Of a stretch of 64,000 bases of DNA, positions 27,188-36,660 are shown one piece after another. The notes beneath the pieces are model-generated. The model did not search any database, had not been told where the DNA came from, and saw nothing but the letters and a program-made list of their open reading frames with translations. The first letter of the stretch is position 1; the number at the start of each line of letters is the position of its first letter. The stretch covers positions 62,001-126,000 of the forward strand of contig SVGA01000001.1 of the NCBI GenBank assembly GCA_015056575.1, given 5' to 3'. Origin of the DNA: Butyrivibrio sp. Lineage in GTDB: Bacteria > Bacillota > Clostridia > Lachnospirales > Lachnospiraceae. A program made the translations under genes and the position numbers.

Positions 27188-27295
27188 CTTTAAGTAGTGG
27201 ATTGACAGGAGTTTTTGGACTCGATTTTCTACCCGATTCCGAGAAGGCTAGGCCCGGAGCGGAATCGTATCATAAATTAAGAAGGAGTGAGAATT

Positions 27296-29434
27296 ATGGC
27301 TTCAAAGAAAGGTAACTTATCAATCAACAGCGAGAACATGTTCCCGATCATCAAGAAATGGCTGTATTCGGATCATGATATCTTTTACAGGGAAGTGATT
27401 TCAAATGCATGTGATGCCATTACCAAGATCCGCAAGATGGAGATGATGGGTGAGTGCGAGCTTCCTGAGGGCTACAAGCCCCGCGTGGACATCATCTTAA
27501 ATGATAAGGACAAGACCGTTAAGATCGTAGATAACGGTATCGGTATGACAGAGGAGGAGGTTGATGAGTATATCAACCAGGTGGCTTTCTCAGGCGCTAC
27601 CGACTTCCTTAACAAGTACAAGGACAAGGCCAATGCAGATCAGATCATCGGACATTTCGGACTTGGTTTCTATTCAACCTTTATGGTTTCAGACTATGTA
27701 GACATCGACACACTTTCCTGCAAGGGCGGCCCTGCTGTTCACTGGACCTGCGACGGCGGATCCGATTTTGAGATGAGCGACGGAGATAAAGCTGAGGTCG
27801 GAACAACAGTAACTCTGCACCTTTCAGAGGACTGCCTTGAGTTCTGCAACGAGTACAAGGCAAGAGAGGTTATCCAGAAGTACTGTTCTTTCATGCCCTA
27901 CGAGATCTATCTGTCAAAAGAGAATGAGGAGGGAACCGAGACTATCAAGGCAAGCGAGAAGCTTGAGAGCGATACTGTCATCGAAGAGGTTCATCCCGAG
28001 AAGAAGGAAGGAGAGACCGAGGAGCCTGAGCTTGAGTACAAGATAAAGAGAAGACCTCAGCTTCTTAACGATATCCATCCCCTTTGGGCCAAGACTCCCA
28101 AGGATTGCACAGACGAGGAGTACAAGGAGTTCTACAGAAAGGTCTTCCGTGATTTCAAGGAGCCTCTTTTCTGGATCCATCTGAACATGGATTACCCCTT
28201 CAACTTAAAGGGTATCCTTTACTTCCCCAAGATCAATATGGAGTTTGAGTCGATCGAGGGAACCATCAAGCTGTACAACAACCAGGTATTCATCGCAGAT
28301 AATATCAAGGAAGTTATCCCCGAGTATCTGATGCTTCTTAAGGGTGTTATCGATTGTCCGGATCTTCCTCTTAACGTATCAAGATCAGCCCTTCAGAATG
28401 ACGGCTTTGTTAAGAAGATCTCCGAGTATATCAGCAAGAAGGTTGCCGAGAAGCTGGCCGGCCTTTGCAAGACTGACAAGGAGAGCTACGACAAGTACTG
28501 GGATGACATCAGTCCCTTCATTAAATACGGTTGCCTTCGCGACGACAAGTTCTGCGAGAAGATGACAGATTATATCCTTTTCAAGAATCTTGACGGCAAG
28601 TATCTTACAACTCCCGAAGCTCTTCAGATCAACAAAGAGGCTGAGGAAGAGGCCAAGAAGGCTGAAGAGAGTGCTGTTGGCGAGAACGGCAATAAGGTTG
28701 AGGCAGAGGTTGTGGACGATGGCGCCAAGGCTGAGAACGCTGAGGATGCAGACAAGGCTGTGAATGCTAAAGATGCAGCCAAGGCAGACGGCGCAGACTC
28801 CAAGGAACCCGAGGAGAAGGAACCCCGCATCATCTACTACGTAACAGACGAGGCCCAGCAGAGCCAGTATATCAACATGTTCAAGGCTCAGAAGATGGAA
28901 GCCTTTATCATGAAGCACAACATCGATGTTCCTTTCATGGAGCAGCTTGAGCGCAAGAACGAGGGCATCAAGTTCCAGAGGATCGATGCAGACCTTACAG
29001 ATACCTTCAAGTCCAAGACCTCCAAGAAGGCAGCAGCTGAGCTTGAAGAGAAGGAGAAGAGCCTTGCCGAAAAGATGAAGAAGGCTCTCAAGGATGACAA
29101 GCTCTCTATCAAGCTTGAGAAGCTTAAGGACAAGAAGACATCTTCAATGCTCACCGTTTCCGAGGAAGCAAGACGTATGGCTGACATGATGAAGATGTAT
29201 GCCGCCAACGGAATGGGCATGGGAGACTTCGGAATGGGCGGACAGACCCTTATCCTCAATGCCAACCATCCTCTCGTTCAGTATGTAATGGAGAATGAGG
29301 ACGGAGAGCACACAAGAATGATCTGTGAGCAGCTCTACGATCTTGCCCGCATTCAGAATGCTCCTCTTGAAGGCGAGGCAATGACCAAGTTCGTTCAGAG
29401 AAGCAACGATATCCTGATGTTCCTGACAAAATGA
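27296..29434 (+). CDS. htpG: Hsp90-family molecular chaperone HtpG
   Basis: 712 residues, about 90 more than Escherichia coli HtpG (624). The GHKL ATPase domain has FYREVISNACDAI, IVDNGIGMT and IGHFGLGFYS; the middle domain has GILYFP and the catalytic-loop SRSALQN. A charged Ala/Glu/Asp/Lys-rich insertion at about 445-512 separates the middle from the C-terminal domain and accounts for most of the extra length. I chose the ATG at 27296 because AAGGAG (27282-27287) is 8 nt upstream; the GTG at 27287 overlaps that site. It assists folding in the cytoplasm and is probably heat-inducible through CIRCE. Confidence 0.95.
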   Translation: MASKKGNLSINSENMFPIIKKWLYSDHDIFYREVISNACDAITKIRKMEMMGECELPEGYKPRVDIILNDKDKTVKIVDNGIGMTEEEVDEYINQVAFSGATDFLNKYKDKANADQIIGHFGLGFYSTFMVSDYVDIDTLSCKGGPAVHWTCDGGSDFEMSDGDKAEVGTTVTLHLSEDCLEFCNEYKAREVIQKYCSFMPYEIYLSKENEEGTETIKASEKLESDTVIEEVHPEKKEGETEEPELEYKIKRRPQLLNDIHPLWAKTPKDCTDEEYKEFYRKVFRDFKEPLFWIHLNMDYPFNLKGILYFPKINMEFESIEGTIKLYNNQVFIADNIKEVIPEYLMLLKGVIDCPDLPLNVSRSALQNDGFVKKISEYISKKVAEKLAGLCKTDKESYDKYWDDISPFIKYGCLRDDKFCEKMTDYILFKNLDGKYLTTPEALQINKEAEEEAKKAEESAVGENGNKVEAEVVDDGAKAENAEDADKAVNAKDAAKADGADSKEPEEKEPRIIYYVTDEAQQSQYINMFKAQKMEAFIMKHNIDVPFMEQLERKNEGIKFQRIDADLTDTFKSKTSKKAAAELEEKEKSLAEKMKKALKDDKLSIKLEKLKDKKTSSMLTVSEEARRMADMMKMYAANGMGMGDFGMGGQTLILNANHPLVQYVMENEDGEHTRMICEQLYDLARIQNAPLEGEAMTKFVQRSNDILMFLTK

Positions 29435-29469
29435 TTTATTACTAAATAATTCCTTACAAAATAAAAAAG

Positions 29470-29515
29470 AACCCCTTTCTTCGGATATCCGTATATCCGG
29501 AAAAAGGGGTTTTGA
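29470..29515. terminator. Bidirectional terminator between htpG and the FNT transporter
   Basis: An imperfect 19-bp stem (AACCCCTTTCTTCGGATAT / ATATCCGGAAAAAGGGGTT) with A-rich left and T-rich right flanks, placed between converging genes. Confidence 0.8.
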
Positions 29516-29534
29516 TCAATAGTTATAGAAGGCA

Positions 29535-30317
29535 TCAGTCCTTTAAATAGACTGCATAGTAGGTGGCGCCGATACAAAGGCTGCCGCCTATTATATTGCC
29601 CAAAGTTACAGGGATAAGGTTTGTAACAAAGAATCCAAACAATGAAAGGCCCTCTGCGGCAATGCCGTAAACCGAAGTGGCCATAAGGCCTGCGGGGATA
29701 AAGTACATGTTGGCCACGCTGTGCTCAAATCCGCAGATGATAAAGAGCATAACGGGAAACCACAAAGCCAGCACCTTACCTGCAATCTCATCTGCCGAGA
29801 AAGAGCACCACACTGCCATGCACACCAGAACGTTACAAAGGATTCCTTTTAATAATCCGTCTCCAAAAGAAATTGTGGATTTTGCAACGGCTGTGCTCAC
29901 CACCGCTTTGGCCAGAGCACCGTCGGCAAAAGCATAAGTATGGGAAAAGTTGGCTATAAAAGCGATGATAAAAGCGCCAACCATGTTTCCGAAGTAGACG
30001 ATGATCCAGTTTCTAAGCATTCCCTTTAAGGTGGCTTTCTTTGAAAGGACAGGAACCAGTATAAGGCAGTTTCCGGTAAAGAGCTCTGCCCCTCCGATAA
30101 GTACCATAAATAGGCCTATGGGGAATACCACTGAGCTTATGACTCTCGCAGTTGAAGGATCCGGCGCACACACGGAAGCTATCTGGCTTCCAAGGCCACC
30201 AAGGGCGATGTAAGCTCCCGCCAGAATTCCCAGAAGGAAGGTCTTCCTGAAAGACATCTGAGTCTTGGCGGTTCCGGCGGTTTCATAGGCTGCTGCGATT
30301 GCTGCTGGTGATTTCAT
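29535..30317 (-). CDS. Formate/nitrite transporter (FNT) family protein
   Basis: 260 residues, the normal FNT length, with six membrane segments. Family signatures are FRKTFLLGILAGAYIALGG, then ELFTGNC, then GFEHSVANMYFIP, which carries the conserved pore histidine. FNT channels are pentamers that move formate, nitrite, hydrosulfide or short acids. Formate is a likely fermentation product here, but no pyruvate formate-lyase gene is adjacent, so the substrate is open. AAAGGAG precedes the ATG. Confidence 0.9.
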   Translation of the reverse strand: MKSPAAIAAAYETAGTAKTQMSFRKTFLLGILAGAYIALGGLGSQIASVCAPDPSTARVISSVVFPIGLFMVLIGGAELFTGNCLILVPVLSKKATLKGMLRNWIIVYFGNMVGAFIIAFIANFSHTYAFADGALAKAVVSTAVAKSTISFGDGLLKGILCNVLVCMAVWCSFSADEIAGKVLALWFPVMLFIICGFEHSVANMYFIPAGLMATSVYGIAAEGLSLFGFFVTNLIPVTLGNIIGGSLCIGATYYAVYLKD

Positions 30318-30360
30318 GAGATGGCTCCTTTCAATAAATCAGTTATTATCCTTGAAATAT

Positions 30361-32970
30361 TTATTTATGAATTATCGTTGGCAACATCAATATTATTGAT
30401 TGCCACGGCAACGCATTCAATTCATTGTTATTTGGATGATCGATAATATATCCCAATGACTTTGAGCATTCAACTAAAGATTGCGAAACATCCAATGCAT
30501 TAGTAAAGGTATCTCTCAATTCCACCAACAGTTGATGAGCCTTTTCCTGATGATCAAATATATAGTTCAAAAGAATTAAGTTGATCTTTGCTTTAATTGT
30601 AATATCAATATCATCTCCCATTATCTCTTTTAAACGGGAATATGTTTTCTGACCTGATTCTAATGAATCTTCACGCTTATTAATTCCCATGATCATCATA
30701 TAGTTAGTTTTGATGCATAATGTATAAAAATCGTCTTTTCCTCGCACTTCTTCGCACATTTTGTAAGCATCAATAATCAAATTATATGCTTCTTCAAAAT
30801 GTCCAAGCTTCAGCGCGGTTATGGCAAGATTACTGTAAGCGATACCTATCACTCCATCCTGAACCCAGTTAAGAAGAATGGTCTGATCACATATTTCCTT
30901 TCGAAGATCATACGCTTCCTGAGTTTTATTAACGTATATCAACGAATTTGCTAATGCTGACATATAATATAACCGCTCTGCATCAGGAACATCCGGGCTC
31001 TTCAGACAAATATCTACCACCTCCTGACGAATCCTGTAGGAATCCTCAAATAGCCCTATATCAGCAGCACAATACGCAACTATTTCTTTATATTTTACTA
31101 ATTCATACATGTCATCTTTATATATTTCATTTGCCCGCGCCAGCAATGAACATGCCAGATCATATGACTCATGATACATATTAAAACCATTGGATAAGCA
31201 TTTGATTTTTTTCTCAAATAAGGGCATTGCGTAACTATCTGCAATTATGCAACCATCTTCTTCAATATATGGTTTACAAAGCGAAGCATAATAACCATAA
31301 GCTTCTGAATAGCACGCCATTTCATAGTATGCATCAGCTAACGTCTTACATACTTCACACCGAAATGCTGCTTTCTCATCCTGTAAGTATCCCAACCATA
31401 AATAGATGAGCCTTAATGGCGCAATGACATCCTGCCATTTGTGTTCCCTGATATCGCCTTGCATGTTGGTCCATATGCGATTAGCCGAATCCATAACAGA
31501 CTTGCAATTATCAGAATCGGGTGGAATTTTGTCGAAAATAACATCTTTTATTACAGGGTGTATACTTAAAATATCTGATTCAGGATTTAAGCTGATCCAG
31601 CTTCTATCAACCAAAGCATCAATCAGAGAATAATCTGACAACATTGACCAATTCATGAAATCTTCCGCTTTTACTCCGGAAGCGGGCATGATGGCCAAAG
31701 CTCTTAAAATTTTCTTTTGCTCTTCGTCAATATCTGATAAATCAAACAGGGAATAAATAAACTCAAATGCAAAATTTGGGGCGACACTGATCTGTGGAGC
31801 ACTTACCCTTCCACTTAATGCTCTAACACCTTTTTCCTGAAGCTGTTCTATCATCTTTTTAGGCGATAAATGGGATACTTTCATGTGTTTTGCAATCAAT
31901 TCGATTGCCAATGTATGATAATTCATGCACTCAAACAGTTTCTCAACAGAAACCGGATCATTTGTCACACTTCTTCCATAGTATCTACTGAAAATAGAAA
32001 GAGCATCTTCTTTAGATAATGCTTCTGTCAGTTCTATTCCCGAAAAGTACTCTGACAGATTTGCTCTGGTCGTAATAATCACTTTATAAGTTCCTGACAA
32101 AAGTTCAAAAAAACAGTCATCAATAGCATCGGGATTATCAGAAAAATCATCAATGATAACAAGGGTTTCAGGACCAGCAATTTCTTTAAAATATGACAGT
32201 TTCCGGGCAAAGTACTTCTCCTGAGATTCCATTTTTACTGTTTCATTCAGTAATCGATATATACCGGTAATATTAAAGACACTGTCATCAATAAATGTTT
32301 CTATAATAGAATTTTCAAAATGAGCAAATATAATGTTTTGGTAAACGCTTTTGTATTTTTTTGAATATGCCTTTGCCAGCTCTGTTTTGCCACTTCCTCC
32401 CAGTCCATAAAGAGTAATTACATTTGTATTTGCAGTAAGCATCTCATGAATATCATCAATAATGGAATCGCGCCCGCAAAAAGCAGACTTAGGCGGTTCA
32501 AAATGTGATACCAGCATATGTTTTATCTGATCATTAGCAGGCTGACTGAGCAGTAATCTGGTCAACTCATGTTCAACACAATCACTAAGCCTTTCATCTT
32601 CGACCTTAAGGCCGTTACAGAATCTCAGGCGCTTAATATCGTCAGGCAAAGTTTCGGGCCAACTAAACTGCGGTGTTATAAAAGGAACCACATTTTTTTC
32701 TGCATTAAGTGCAGTCCGTATTTCAGCTCTAACCCAATCATCATCATTTGTTATACAATTATCCAAAGAATGTGGTGATAGCACAACAATCACATCTGTG
32801 CTTCCCGAGATAGCCAGCATAAGATTATCATCGAAGAATCCTGCACCTAATTCCTGAACGTCTCTAAACACCCTATATCCAAGATGTTTAAGTTTTTCAT
32901 ATAAAAAATCCGAATAAACAGCACTGTTCTTGCGTCTGTAACTGATAAATATATCAAAACTATTATTCAA
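30361..32970 (-). CDS. TIR-NB-ARC-TPR protein (STAND NTPase with SARM1-like TIR domain)
   Basis: 869 residues, TTG start with AGGAGG 6 nt upstream. TIR domain at 4-142: FISYRRKNS, FRDVQELGAG, then LSPHSLDNC, DDDWVRAEIRTAL and KNVVPFI, a run that closely follows animal SARM1 as remembered. E83 (WVRAE) aligns with the SARM1 NADase glutamate. NB-ARC domain at about 160-480: Walker A GLGGSGKT (189-196), Walker B LVIIDDF (270-276), sensor KVIITTRA (296-303). The rest (about 500-869) is helical TPR-like sequence and probably the sensor. It overlaps the upstream peptidase gene by 4 bp (TTGA) and is more A+T-rich than its flanks. It is likely an NAD-degrading anti-phage or stress receptor; function is inferred. 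Confidence 0.88.
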   Translation of the reverse strand: MNNSFDIFISYRRKNSAVYSDFLYEKLKHLGYRVFRDVQELGAGFFDDNLMLAISGSTDVIVVLSPHSLDNCITNDDDWVRAEIRTALNAEKNVVPFITPQFSWPETLPDDIKRLRFCNGLKVEDERLSDCVEHELTRLLLSQPANDQIKHMLVSHFEPPKSAFCGRDSIIDDIHEMLTANTNVITLYGLGGSGKTELAKAYSKKYKSVYQNIIFAHFENSIIETFIDDSVFNITGIYRLLNETVKMESQEKYFARKLSYFKEIAGPETLVIIDDFSDNPDAIDDCFFELLSGTYKVIITTRANLSEYFSGIELTEALSKEDALSIFSRYYGRSVTNDPVSVEKLFECMNYHTLAIELIAKHMKVSHLSPKKMIEQLQEKGVRALSGRVSAPQISVAPNFAFEFIYSLFDLSDIDEEQKKILRALAIMPASGVKAEDFMNWSMLSDYSLIDALVDRSWISLNPESDILSIHPVIKDVIFDKIPPDSDNCKSVMDSANRIWTNMQGDIREHKWQDVIAPLRLIYLWLGYLQDEKAAFRCEVCKTLADAYYEMACYSEAYGYYASLCKPYIEEDGCIIADSYAMPLFEKKIKCLSNGFNMYHESYDLACSLLARANEIYKDDMYELVKYKEIVAYCAADIGLFEDSYRIRQEVVDICLKSPDVPDAERLYYMSALANSLIYVNKTQEAYDLRKEICDQTILLNWVQDGVIGIAYSNLAITALKLGHFEEAYNLIIDAYKMCEEVRGKDDFYTLCIKTNYMMIMGINKREDSLESGQKTYSRLKEIMGDDIDITIKAKINLILLNYIFDHQEKAHQLLVELRDTFTNALDVSQSLVECSKSLGYIIDHPNNNELNALPWQSIILMLPTIIHK

Positions 32971-33971
32971 CGTATGCCTCCTGCAGCATAAATCATGTCA
33001 AATAAATCTTCTCTGAAATCAGGGTCTTTACTGTTTAAGCTATTAATAACCACTCCACAGGACAGTTTATATGCTGTTGAATGTATGTAGCGCCATTCTC
33101 CCATATAAAGAGCAACGTGGCCCGGAAAATAAATAGTATCTCCAACACGAATTTTGCCCAGACGTATGTCATCACAGAGCATTTTGCCATCATAATGCTC
33201 AGGCGAAAGCCTTTTTAAGGGGAATCCGTTACATATTCGCGAATCCCTGAATATTTGTATCCCCGACAAAAGATAAGCCATATTCACGAGTCCTGAACAA
33301 TCAATTCCATCTGTAGAACGCCCACCCCATCTATACTGGAGTCCCAGATAAAACTTTGAATTGTCGATAAGCTTTTGCCTGAATGCATTTTCATCCCCAC
33401 CGTAGTTTATATCCAGAAATTCCTGAAAATTAAAATTTTTATTACCTCCTTTGGAAAAACGATCATTTTCCTTAAGCAGATCCACCACATATTGTGGACT
33501 TTCCTCCAGATAGCCTTCATTGTATAGCTTTGGTGTTAATGAGTGTCCTCTTACATACCCAATCCGTCCATCGCACAGATTAACTGTTGCCCATCCGGTT
33601 TCCTCATTTATTTCAGATATATCCAACACCGCCCCCGCAGGAAGCGATATAAGCAACACCCCTCGAACTGAAGCAGCCGATAAAACATCTGTTTTATGTT
33701 GAAATGTGATCATCATGCGCTGTTTCTTGCTCAATATATACTCTTCGTCATCAAGCTTCTTCAAACAGTACGATCTAACGTATCCATGGTACCCATAATG
33801 AGTTATTATCTCCGACCATTGCTCATCAGACTCAATAATCCGGCAATAATTGCCATACATTTCTTCATCAGACATATTAGTTGTGCTTTGGTCAGAATCC
33901 TGATTAATCTCAATTCTGTCCGCATATATTGGATTTATAGGTAATACAAATCTGCCAAATGAATTGTTCAT
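32967..33971 (-). CDS. Cytoplasmic SH3b-NlpC/P60 cysteine peptidase (YkfC-like)
   Basis: 334 residues from the ATG at 33971, which follows AAAAGGAG. The longer frame starting at 34070 lacks a ribosome binding site. SH3-like strands lie at about 70-115 and 120-165 (TGWATVNLCDGRIGYVRGHSL). The NlpC/P60 domain is at about 205-334, with catalytic C225 (GIDCSGLV), H285 (GHVALYMG) and H297 (YIHSTA). This order resembles YkfC, which cuts gamma-D-Glu-diaminopimelate bonds in imported muropeptides. No signal peptide is visible, so it should act in the cytoplasm. It is the first gene of an operon with the TIR-NB-ARC protein, an unusual partner for a recycling enzyme. Confidence 0.85.
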   Translation of the reverse strand: MNNSFGRFVLPINPIYADRIEINQDSDQSTTNMSDEEMYGNYCRIIESDEQWSEIITHYGYHGYVRSYCLKKLDDEEYILSKKQRMMITFQHKTDVLSAASVRGVLLISLPAGAVLDISEINEETGWATVNLCDGRIGYVRGHSLTPKLYNEGYLEESPQYVVDLLKENDRFSKGGNKNFNFQEFLDINYGGDENAFRQKLIDNSKFYLGLQYRWGGRSTDGIDCSGLVNMAYLLSGIQIFRDSRICNGFPLKRLSPEHYDGKMLCDDIRLGKIRVGDTIYFPGHVALYMGEWRYIHSTAYKLSCGVVINSLNSKDPDFREDLFDMIYAAGGIR

Positions 33972-34055
33972 TATAACCCAACTCCTTTTATACATCATAT
34001 GGTATAACAACTCGAACGCGAACACAAGATATGGCTTTACGAAATGACGAAGATA

Positions 34056-34085
34056 TTGAAAGAATCGCAAGGTTGGTATTATAAT
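34056..34085 (+). promoter_or_regulatory. Promoter before the cluster 2 regulator
   Basis: TTGAAA (34056-34061), 18 bp, TATAAT (34080-34085), 44 bp before the ATG at 34130. Confidence 0.55.
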
Positions 34086-34129
34086 CGGGGTATGTTCACG
34101 GTTTATCGTGTTCGAGGGGGAACGAAGGT

Positions 34130-35653
34130 ATGAGAATAGCGATCGTCGAGGACGAAGTAAGGATAAGAGAAGGTCTTTACAAGCTCCTTGGAAAACTTGG
34201 GGATGAGTACGAGATAGCCGGCGAGGCCGCTGACGGTCTTGAGGGGCTTGAACTTTGCAGGAGTAAGAAACCTGATATTGTGATAACGGATGTTCAGATG
34301 CCGAACATGGACGGCCTTCAGATGCTGCAGGCCATCAGCGATGAGGGCCTTGATATAAAGGCTATAGTCCTTAGTGCATATTCCGAATTCGAATACGCCC
34401 GTACCGCCATGAAGCTGGGGGTAACGGAGTATCTTTTGAAACCGGTAAATATCGGTGATTTTTCCAAGGCATTGGAGAGCATAAGACATCAGATAGAAGA
34501 GGATAAGCGAAAAAAGCCGGTGGCCGTGGGCACTTTGGATCAGGTCATGCGTGACATCCTTAACGGCCGTATGCCCGCTGATGAGGAGGTTTTTGGCTAT
34601 CTTGACCGTAACTATGGGATCACAGGTGACCAGAACTTTGTGGTTTTGTGCGATTATCTGGGGAGCCGGTATGATGAGCAGCTAAAGAAGGAGCAAAAAG
34701 AACTGTCATCTGCCCTGTCACTTTACGAAGATATAGACTACATCATACTTGATACCGAGTACCGCAAGTCTCTTATCACCGTGATCTACAGATATAAGAG
34801 CGCCGCCGATCTTGAGCGGTGGATACAATACCAGCTTTTTCATAAACCGGGAGGCAGCTATGCCATGGGCTTTACGGAGTGCACGGGGCTTAGCGGCCTT
34901 GGAAGCTGCATCGGGGATCTCTTTCCCTTCATGGACTGGAATATTTCTTTTGAAGAGGACGTTCTTATTTCCTACCCCAAGATCACCAAGGTGCAGACTG
35001 CGCTTTGCGTCTATCCTCAGGACCTTGAGGCGAAGATGAAGACAGCGATCTGCGCCAGCGACCATGCCCGTGAAAAAGAGCTGATGGAGGAGTTCAGGGA
35101 TACCTTCCACGACGGAAAGGTCTATGATCCCAAAGAGATAAAGGAATGCTTTGTTCGTTTTATCTGGTCCATCATCGAGATCGCCAAGGACGTGGGTAAC
35201 ACCGGAGTGGGAAAGCTCCAGCAGCAAAAGCTTCTGGACAGCATCATGAATGCCAGGCTTAAGTCTGAGCTGACCACTGTGTGCGACGGCATCCTTGATA
35301 TGCTGAAGGTAAAAGAGACTGTGTCCGACTCCGAGACACTTACGGTGCGCCGGGCAAAGAGCATGATACACGAATTCTATCATACGGGAATCACCCTTGA
35401 TGAGATCGCCGAGCGCCTTGGGATCACTCCGGAGTATCTTGGCACTCAGTTCCACAAGGAGACCGGGGAGAACTTCAGCACCTACATCAGGAACTACCGC
35501 ATCGGCAAAGCCAAGGAGCTTCTTGTGGGCACCGGGATGAAGCTCTACGAGATCGCAGAGCGGGTGGGCTACGCCGATCCCAAGTACTTCAGCAAGGTCT
35601 TCAGGGATGTTACAGGCATGCTTCCCGCCGAATACCGCAAGTCTCTTAAGTGA
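34130..35653 (+). CDS. YesN-type response regulator with AraC domain (cluster 2)
   Basis: 507 residues, full length for the family. The receiver domain has E7-D8, phospho-acceptor D54 (VITDVQMP) and K104 (YLLKPVN). A variable middle region of about 260 residues follows. The AraC double HTH is at about 405-507 (IAERLGITPEYLGTQFHKETG, then IAERVGYADPKYFSKVFRD and GMLPAEYRKS). It probably activates the sugar-uptake and glycosidase genes downstream after phosphorylation by the kinase at 37590. Confidence 0.92.
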   Translation: MRIAIVEDEVRIREGLYKLLGKLGDEYEIAGEAADGLEGLELCRSKKPDIVITDVQMPNMDGLQMLQAISDEGLDIKAIVLSAYSEFEYARTAMKLGVTEYLLKPVNIGDFSKALESIRHQIEEDKRKKPVAVGTLDQVMRDILNGRMPADEEVFGYLDRNYGITGDQNFVVLCDYLGSRYDEQLKKEQKELSSALSLYEDIDYIILDTEYRKSLITVIYRYKSAADLERWIQYQLFHKPGGSYAMGFTECTGLSGLGSCIGDLFPFMDWNISFEEDVLISYPKITKVQTALCVYPQDLEAKMKTAICASDHAREKELMEEFRDTFHDGKVYDPKEIKECFVRFIWSIIEIAKDVGNTGVGKLQQQKLLDSIMNARLKSELTTVCDGILDMLKVKETVSDSETLTVRRAKSMIHEFYHTGITLDEIAERLGITPEYLGTQFHKETGENFSTYIRNYRIGKAKELLVGTGMKLYEIAERVGYADPKYFSKVFRDVTGMLPAEYRKSLK

Positions 35654-35666
35654 CAAGAAAACCACA

Positions 35667-35695
35667 TTAGAATTTTCCACCTTTTTCAGATTTCT
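35667..35695 (+). promoter_or_regulatory. Candidate regulator site shared with 39362 (copy 1)
   Basis: TTAGAATTTTCCACCTTTTT plus CAGATTTCT matches 23 of 29 positions with 39362-39390. It lies 66 bp before the first permease start. Its position before two transport units of one cluster suggests a binding site for the AraC-type regulator. Confidence 0.35.
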
Positions 35696-35760
35696 CGTGT
35701 TTTGATATTTCTTTTCCCAAGTTATCATTTAGAAAAAGAAATATAAAAGAGGGGAAGAAT

Positions 35761-36660
35761 ATGAAAAAAGTAAAGGATTTTTTCAGATATGAAAATGCAG
35801 GACTGTTGTTCATTCTTCCTGCATTTTTGTATATGCTGGTGTTCGTGGGTTACCCCATTGTGAGTAACCTGATCCTGAGTTTTCAGGACGTGTCGGTGAA
35901 AAACCTTGTCAGAGGCGCCAAGCACTTCGTGGGACTTTCAAATTATGTCACCATGTTTCAGGATGAGGTGTTCAGAAAGGCCATGGGAAACACCTTAAAG
36001 TTTACCATCTACTGCCTGATCTTCCAGTTTATCATAGGGTTCCTTCTGGCCCTTCTCTTTAACAAGAACTTCACCTTCGCCAAAACCGTCAGAGGCCTTA
36101 CCATGATCCCTTGGATGATGCCCATGACCGTAACGGCGCTGATGTTCAAGTTCATGTTTTCCACGGATGTTGGGATCATCAATTATATCCTAAAGAGCCT
36201 TCACATGATCGGGCAAAATGTTGAGTGGCTTACGTCCCCGCGGACTGCCATGATCGCTGTCGTTGCGGCAAATGTATGGATTGGGATTCCTTTTAATACC
36301 ATACTACTGGCCACGGGACTTACAACCATTCCCCGGGAGCTCTACGAGAGCGCCTCTGTGGACGGTGCAAACAGCTTCCAGCAGCTGATAAAGATAACGC
36401 TGCCACTTCTCAGACCAACTATCGAGTCGGTGCTGGTGCTGGGATTTATCTATACCTTCAAGGTTTACGACCTTGTGTATGTTATGACCGAGGGCGGCCC
36501 GGTTAATTCCACTCACCTTCTTTCCACCTATTCCTACAAGCTGTCCTTTGACCTGTTCCAGTACAGCAAGGGATCCACGGTGGCCAATGTGCTGTTTTTG
36601 ATACTGTTCCTTGTGGGACTTTTGTATCTTAAGATCACCATGCAGGGGGAGGATGAATGA
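35761..36660 (+). CDS. Sugar ABC transporter permease, MalF/UgpA type (cluster 2)
   Basis: 299 residues, about six membrane segments starting with LLFILPAFLYMLVFVGYPIV. The EAA loop reads ESASVDGANSFQQLIKI, followed by LPLLRP. GAGGGGAAG precedes the ATG. It overlaps the next permease by 4 bp. Confidence 0.92.
   Translation: MKKVKDFFRYENAGLLFILPAFLYMLVFVGYPIVSNLILSFQDVSVKNLVRGAKHFVGLSNYVTMFQDEVFRKAMGNTLKFTIYCLIFQFIIGFLLALLFNKNFTFAKTVRGLTMIPWMMPMTVTALMFKFMFSTDVGIINYILKSLHMIGQNVEWLTSPRTAMIAVVAANVWIGIPFNTILLATGLTTIPRELYESASVDGANSFQQLIKITLPLLRPTIESVLVLGFIYTFKVYDLVYVMTEGGPVNSTHLLSTYSYKLSFDLFQYSKGSTVANVLFLILFLVGLLYLKITMQGEDE

Noticed and set aside
33972..34070. N-terminal extension of the NlpC/P60 protein as a signal peptide
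   Set aside because: The extension has charged residues within the hydrophobic run and no ribosome binding site, while the ATG at 33971 has AAAAGGAG.
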